NCBI GenBank assembly: GCA_002471865.1
Contig: DKQU01000083.1
Coordinates: 18,096 to 27,153 of the forward strand
Length of the DNA stretch: 9,058 nt
From: Fidelibacterota bacterium UBA7300
Lineage (GTDB): Bacteria; Fidelibacterota; Marinisomatia; Marinisomatales; UBA2128
Direction: 5' to 3'
Made by a program: the position numbers and the translations under genes. Shown here piece by piece: positions 7,156 through 9,058 of the stretch (the stretch's first letter is position 1; each line of letters starts with the position of its first letter). The notes beneath the pieces are model-generated. The model searched no databases, was not told the origin of the DNA, and worked only from the letters and a program-made list of their open reading frames with translations.

Positions 7156-8432
7156 GATTTACCTAAAACCTCCATCCCGGGAAATCTAGCAGCTGATCCC
7201 AATTCCTCTTCTATGCGCAGAAGTTGATTATACTTGCAGATGCGATCTGATCGTGAAGCGGATCCTGTCTTAATCTGTCCAACGCCCATGGCAACAGTGA
7301 AATCAGCAATGATAGTGTCTTCAGTTTCGCCGGAACGATGAGAAACTACAGATGCCAGACCATTTTCACTTGCTAGTCGAATGGTATCGATGGTCTCGGA
7401 CACCGTCCCCACTTGGTTGAGTTTGATAAGAATCGCATTCATTACCTTTTCATCGATAGCTCGTTGGAGTCGCACACCGTTGGTTACCGTCAGATCGTCC
7501 CCGACGTTCTGAATCTTACTACCAAGCGCACTATTCAGTTTCTGCCAACCATCCCAGTCATCTTCCCCCAAACCATCCTCGATTGAGACTATTGGATACT
7601 TCTCCACTAAACCGGCATAATAGTCAATCAACTCATCGGCTGTAAGCACTTTTCCTTCCGACTCAAGATGATAAGTACCATCCTTATGAATTTCGCTAGC
7701 GGCCACATCAAGTGCCAAAACCAAATCGCTTCCTATAGAGTACCCTGTCTTCCCTGCTGCTTCCAAGATAATTTCGAGTGCTTCCTCGTTTGATCGCAAG
7801 TTAGGAGCAAAGCCGCCTTCATCCCCAACGGACGTATTAAGACCTTTGGACTTTAGTACAGTTTTTAGATGATGAAACGTCTCCGTTCCCATCTGAAGCG
7901 CTTCAGAGAAACTGTGAGCTCCTACCGGAAAAATCATGAACTCCTGGATATCTACATTGTTATCTGCGTGCTGACCACCGTTAAGGATATTCATCATAGG
8001 AATAGGAAGTAAATGAGCCTTTCCATCGGATAAATGCTGAAAAAGAGAAATGTCAGAACTTGCTGCTGCTGCTCGACAAAGAGCCATTGAAACACCAAGA
8101 ATAGAATTTGCGCCGAGATTTCCTTTGTTCTCAGTACCGTCCAGATCTATAAGCGCCTTGTCTAGTTCCCGTTGATTTCCTGCATCCATTCCTGCTACAG
8201 CCGGACCAATAATGTCGGTCACATTTGCTACAGCTTTCAGAACACCTTTACCGAGAAACCGGGATTGGTCACCATCCCTCAGTTCCACAGCTTCGTGTGT
8301 TCCGGTCGATGCGCCTGACGGTACAGCAGCTCGCCCAATAGTACCATCTGCAAGATGAACATCTACTTCTACTGTAGGATTCCCTCGAGAATCAAGAATT
8401 TCGCGGGCGGATACCTTACTTATTTCTTGCAT
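7152..8432 (-). CDS. eno: Enolase (phosphopyruvate hydratase)
   Basis: This cytosolic glycolytic enzyme interconverts 2-phosphoglycerate and phosphoenolpyruvate. Its 426 residues are the normal bacterial length. All catalytic positions are visible: E205 in GDEGGFAP (general acid), K337 in LIKLNQVGT (general base), Mg ligands D242 (ALDVAAS), E285 (SIEDGLGE) and D312 (GDDLTVTN), H365 in SHRSGETEDT, and K388. SGASTG at 39-44 is the mobile substrate loop. The C-terminal signature SRSDRICKYNQLLRIEEELG is intact. On the minus strand GAGGAGAG stands just upstream of the ATG, a strong ribosome site that fixes the start. It is first of a two-gene unit, overlapping ftsB by 4 bp. A TATAAT box about 70 bp upstream is the likely promoter. 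Nothing is abnormal in the protein. Confidence 0.99.
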   Translation of the reverse strand: MQEISKVSAREILDSRGNPTVEVDVHLADGTIGRAAVPSGASTGTHEAVELRDGDQSRFLGKGVLKAVANVTDIIGPAVAGMDAGNQRELDKALIDLDGTENKGNLGANSILGVSMALCRAAAASSDISLFQHLSDGKAHLLPIPMMNILNGGQHADNNVDIQEFMIFPVGAHSFSEALQMGTETFHHLKTVLKSKGLNTSVGDEGGFAPNLRSNEEALEIILEAAGKTGYSIGSDLVLALDVAASEIHKDGTYHLESEGKVLTADELIDYYAGLVEKYPIVSIEDGLGEDDWDGWQKLNSALGSKIQNVGDDLTVTNGVRLQRAIDEKVMNAILIKLNQVGTVSETIDTIRLASENGLASVVSHRSGETEDTIIADFTVAMGVGQIKTGSASRSDRICKYNQLLRIEEELGSAARFPGMEVLGKS

Positions 8433-8500
8433 CAGTTACTCTCCTCATTGAAACAATATAGTTTTTATGGTCACTTCAAATTAAGAATTTTTCTCTACTC

Positions 8501-8530
8501 ATTATACCGAAAAACCTTTTTTATCGAACA
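8501..8530 (-). promoter_or_regulatory. Candidate sigma-70-type promoter for eno-ftsB
   Basis: Read on the minus strand, 8506-8501 is a perfect TATAAT, preceded by the AT-rich spacer AAAAAAGGTTTTTCGG. The -35 region at the expected distance (around GTTCGAT, 8529-8523) matches TTGACA poorly. Initiation near 8494 would give a leader of about 60 nt before the eno ATG and its GAGGAGAG ribosome site. This is the only good -10 box upstream of eno within the intergenic region. Confidence 0.45.
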
Positions 8531-8601
8531 CTTTCTCTAGAAACCTCAATGTTTGTATCCCTCTTCGCCGCCCGTTAAATTCCCTAAGCGGAAACTTCCT
8601 G

Positions 8602-8685
8602 ATGGAGAGTGACGTAACAGTCAAAAACTTCTATATCGTGCTTTATCTCGACAATCACCGGGTAATCTCCGGTGACAAACGATGA
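8602..8685 (+). CDS. Possible 27-residue upstream ORF (leader peptide candidate)
   Basis: An ATG at 8602 opens 27 codons that end with TGA at 8683-8685, overlapping the flippase start as ATGA. The peptide begins MESDVTVKNF and ends SGDKR; it has no recognisable domain or membrane helix. The ribosome site is weak (GCGGAAA about 8 nt or more upstream). The frame stays open upstream to 8485 without another ATG, so openness by chance is quite possible. The exact ATGA junction and the hairpin it would run through are the only reasons to list it. Conservation in relatives is needed before calling it a gene. Confidence 0.2.
   Translation: MESDVTVKNFYIVLYLDNHRVISGDKR
8655..8675 (+). promoter_or_regulatory. 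Hairpin enclosing the flippase ribosome-binding site
   Basis: TCACCGG (8655-8661) and CCGGTGA (8669-8675) form a perfect 7-bp stem with a 7-nt loop. The 3' arm contains GGTGA (8671-8675), the only Shine-Dalgarno-like sequence for the flippase ATG at 8682, 6 nt away. Folding would therefore hide the ribosome site. No U-tract follows, so it is not a terminator. Regulation is inferred from the structure only. Confidence 0.5.
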
Positions 8686-9058
8686 CTAACTCCCTAAAAT
8701 CATTCGGACAACAGGCGATGATCTACGGTACAGGAAATGTCCTGACCCGCTTGGTGACGTTTCTCCTGCTCCCCTTACTGACCAACGTTCTTTCTGTAGA
8801 GGAGTACGGTATGGTCGCCCTCGTTTATGTTTTTCTCGGATTCATGAATATTGTCTTTCATTACGGAATCGATTCAGCATTTTTGAGATTTGCTGGAGAA
8901 ACGGATGATCCTACAAAACTTCGGAACCGGTTTTCCACTGCTTTTTGGCTTTCGGTTTTTACCAGCGTAGTTCTCTCACTCCTGATAGCTTCTCTCTCCC
9001 GTCCGCTTACACAAATTTTAGTGGGTTCTCTTGAAAACGAAAAACTTTTTGTCTACTG
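8682..9058 (+). CDS. Wzx/MATE-like polysaccharide flippase (3' truncated by window end)
   Basis: These are the first 125 complete codons of a multi-helix membrane protein of the polysaccharide transporter (PST/Wzx, RfbX-like) group, which flips undecaprenyl-linked oligosaccharides across the inner membrane. The frame runs without a stop to the window edge. The opening pattern is typical: a short polar start, then helix 1 with GTGNVLTRLVTFLLLPLLTN (about 16-35), the EEYG turn near 40-43, a second helix with ALVYVFLGFMNIVF (about 46-59), YGIDSAFLRFAGE (60-72), and a third helix from about 88. Full-length relatives have 12-14 helices and 400-500 residues, so most of the protein lies outside. The start is chosen for the GGTGA site 6 nt upstream, which lies inside a hairpin. 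It diverges from eno. The transported sugar cannot be told. Confidence 0.85.
   Translation, partial: MTNSLKSFGQQAMIYGTGNVLTRLVTFLLLPLLTNVLSVEEYGMVALVYVFLGFMNIVFHYGIDSAFLRFAGETDDPTKLRNRFSTAFWLSVFTSVVLSLLIASLSRPLTQILVGSLENEKLFVY

Larger units (their letters stand above)
8433..8681. other. Divergent intergenic region between eno and the flippase gene
   Basis: This is the only gap above 200 bp. It holds the eno ribosome site, a minus-strand TATAAT box, an A/T tract (AAAAACCTTTTTT near 8510-8522), a possible 27-codon ORF and the hairpin over the flippase ribosome site. I see no tRNA, known riboswitch or repeat array. No convincing plus-strand promoter for the flippase stands out. Confidence 0.6.

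Noticed and set aside
8355..8540. Plus-strand 61-codon ORF antisense to the eno start
   Set aside because: Most of it is the complement of enolase coding sequence, it has no ribosome site or recognisable domain, and it overlaps the eno promoter region.

Overview
The window looks like a housekeeping stretch of a moderately AT-rich bacterial chromosome. It contains no transposase, CRISPR array, rRNA, tRNA or prophage gene. The taxon cannot be fixed from the sequence alone. An unusual UbiA prenyltransferase of the archaeal-lipid (DGGGP synthase-like) type, a DnaE1-type replicase with an apparently intact PHP exonuclease site, a DivIC/FtsB-like protein and a polysaccharide flippase would suit a Gram-negative, FCB-group-like lineage (Bacteroidota, Marinimicrobia and relatives). 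That placement is inference.

Plus-strand block (1-6804): the 3' part of a ubiA-family gene is followed after 55 bp by dnaE (replicative polymerase alpha subunit). dnaE overlaps dtd (D-aminoacyl-tRNA deacylase) by one base (TAATG). After 43 bp come motA and motB, an ion-driven stator pair. Overlapping the end of motB is a secreted 195-residue protein with an SH3b-like N-terminal part and a beta-rich C-terminal part. All five complete genes are in close succession and may be one or two transcripts. The motA-motB-orf195 trio is the most likely functional unit.

Minus-strand block (8432-6817): eno (enolase) is followed by a DivIC/FtsB septum-formation gene whose GTG start overlaps the eno stop (GTGA). 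This pair converges on orf195 with only 12 bp between the stop codons and no clear terminator. A TATAAT box on the minus strand at 8501-8506 is the best eno promoter candidate.

Right edge (8433-9058): a 249-bp divergent intergenic region leads into the first 125 codons of a Wzx/MATE-like polysaccharide flippase, cut by the window end. A perfect 7-bp stem hides the Shine-Dalgarno of this gene, and a possible 27-codon upstream ORF ends in an ATGA overlap with its start. Together they suggest translational control of the flippase.

The observations most worth a second look are the stator pair with its linked SH3b-type exported protein away from visible flagellar genes, and the RBS hairpin plus small ORF before the flippase. 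No convincing wholly new system is visible.
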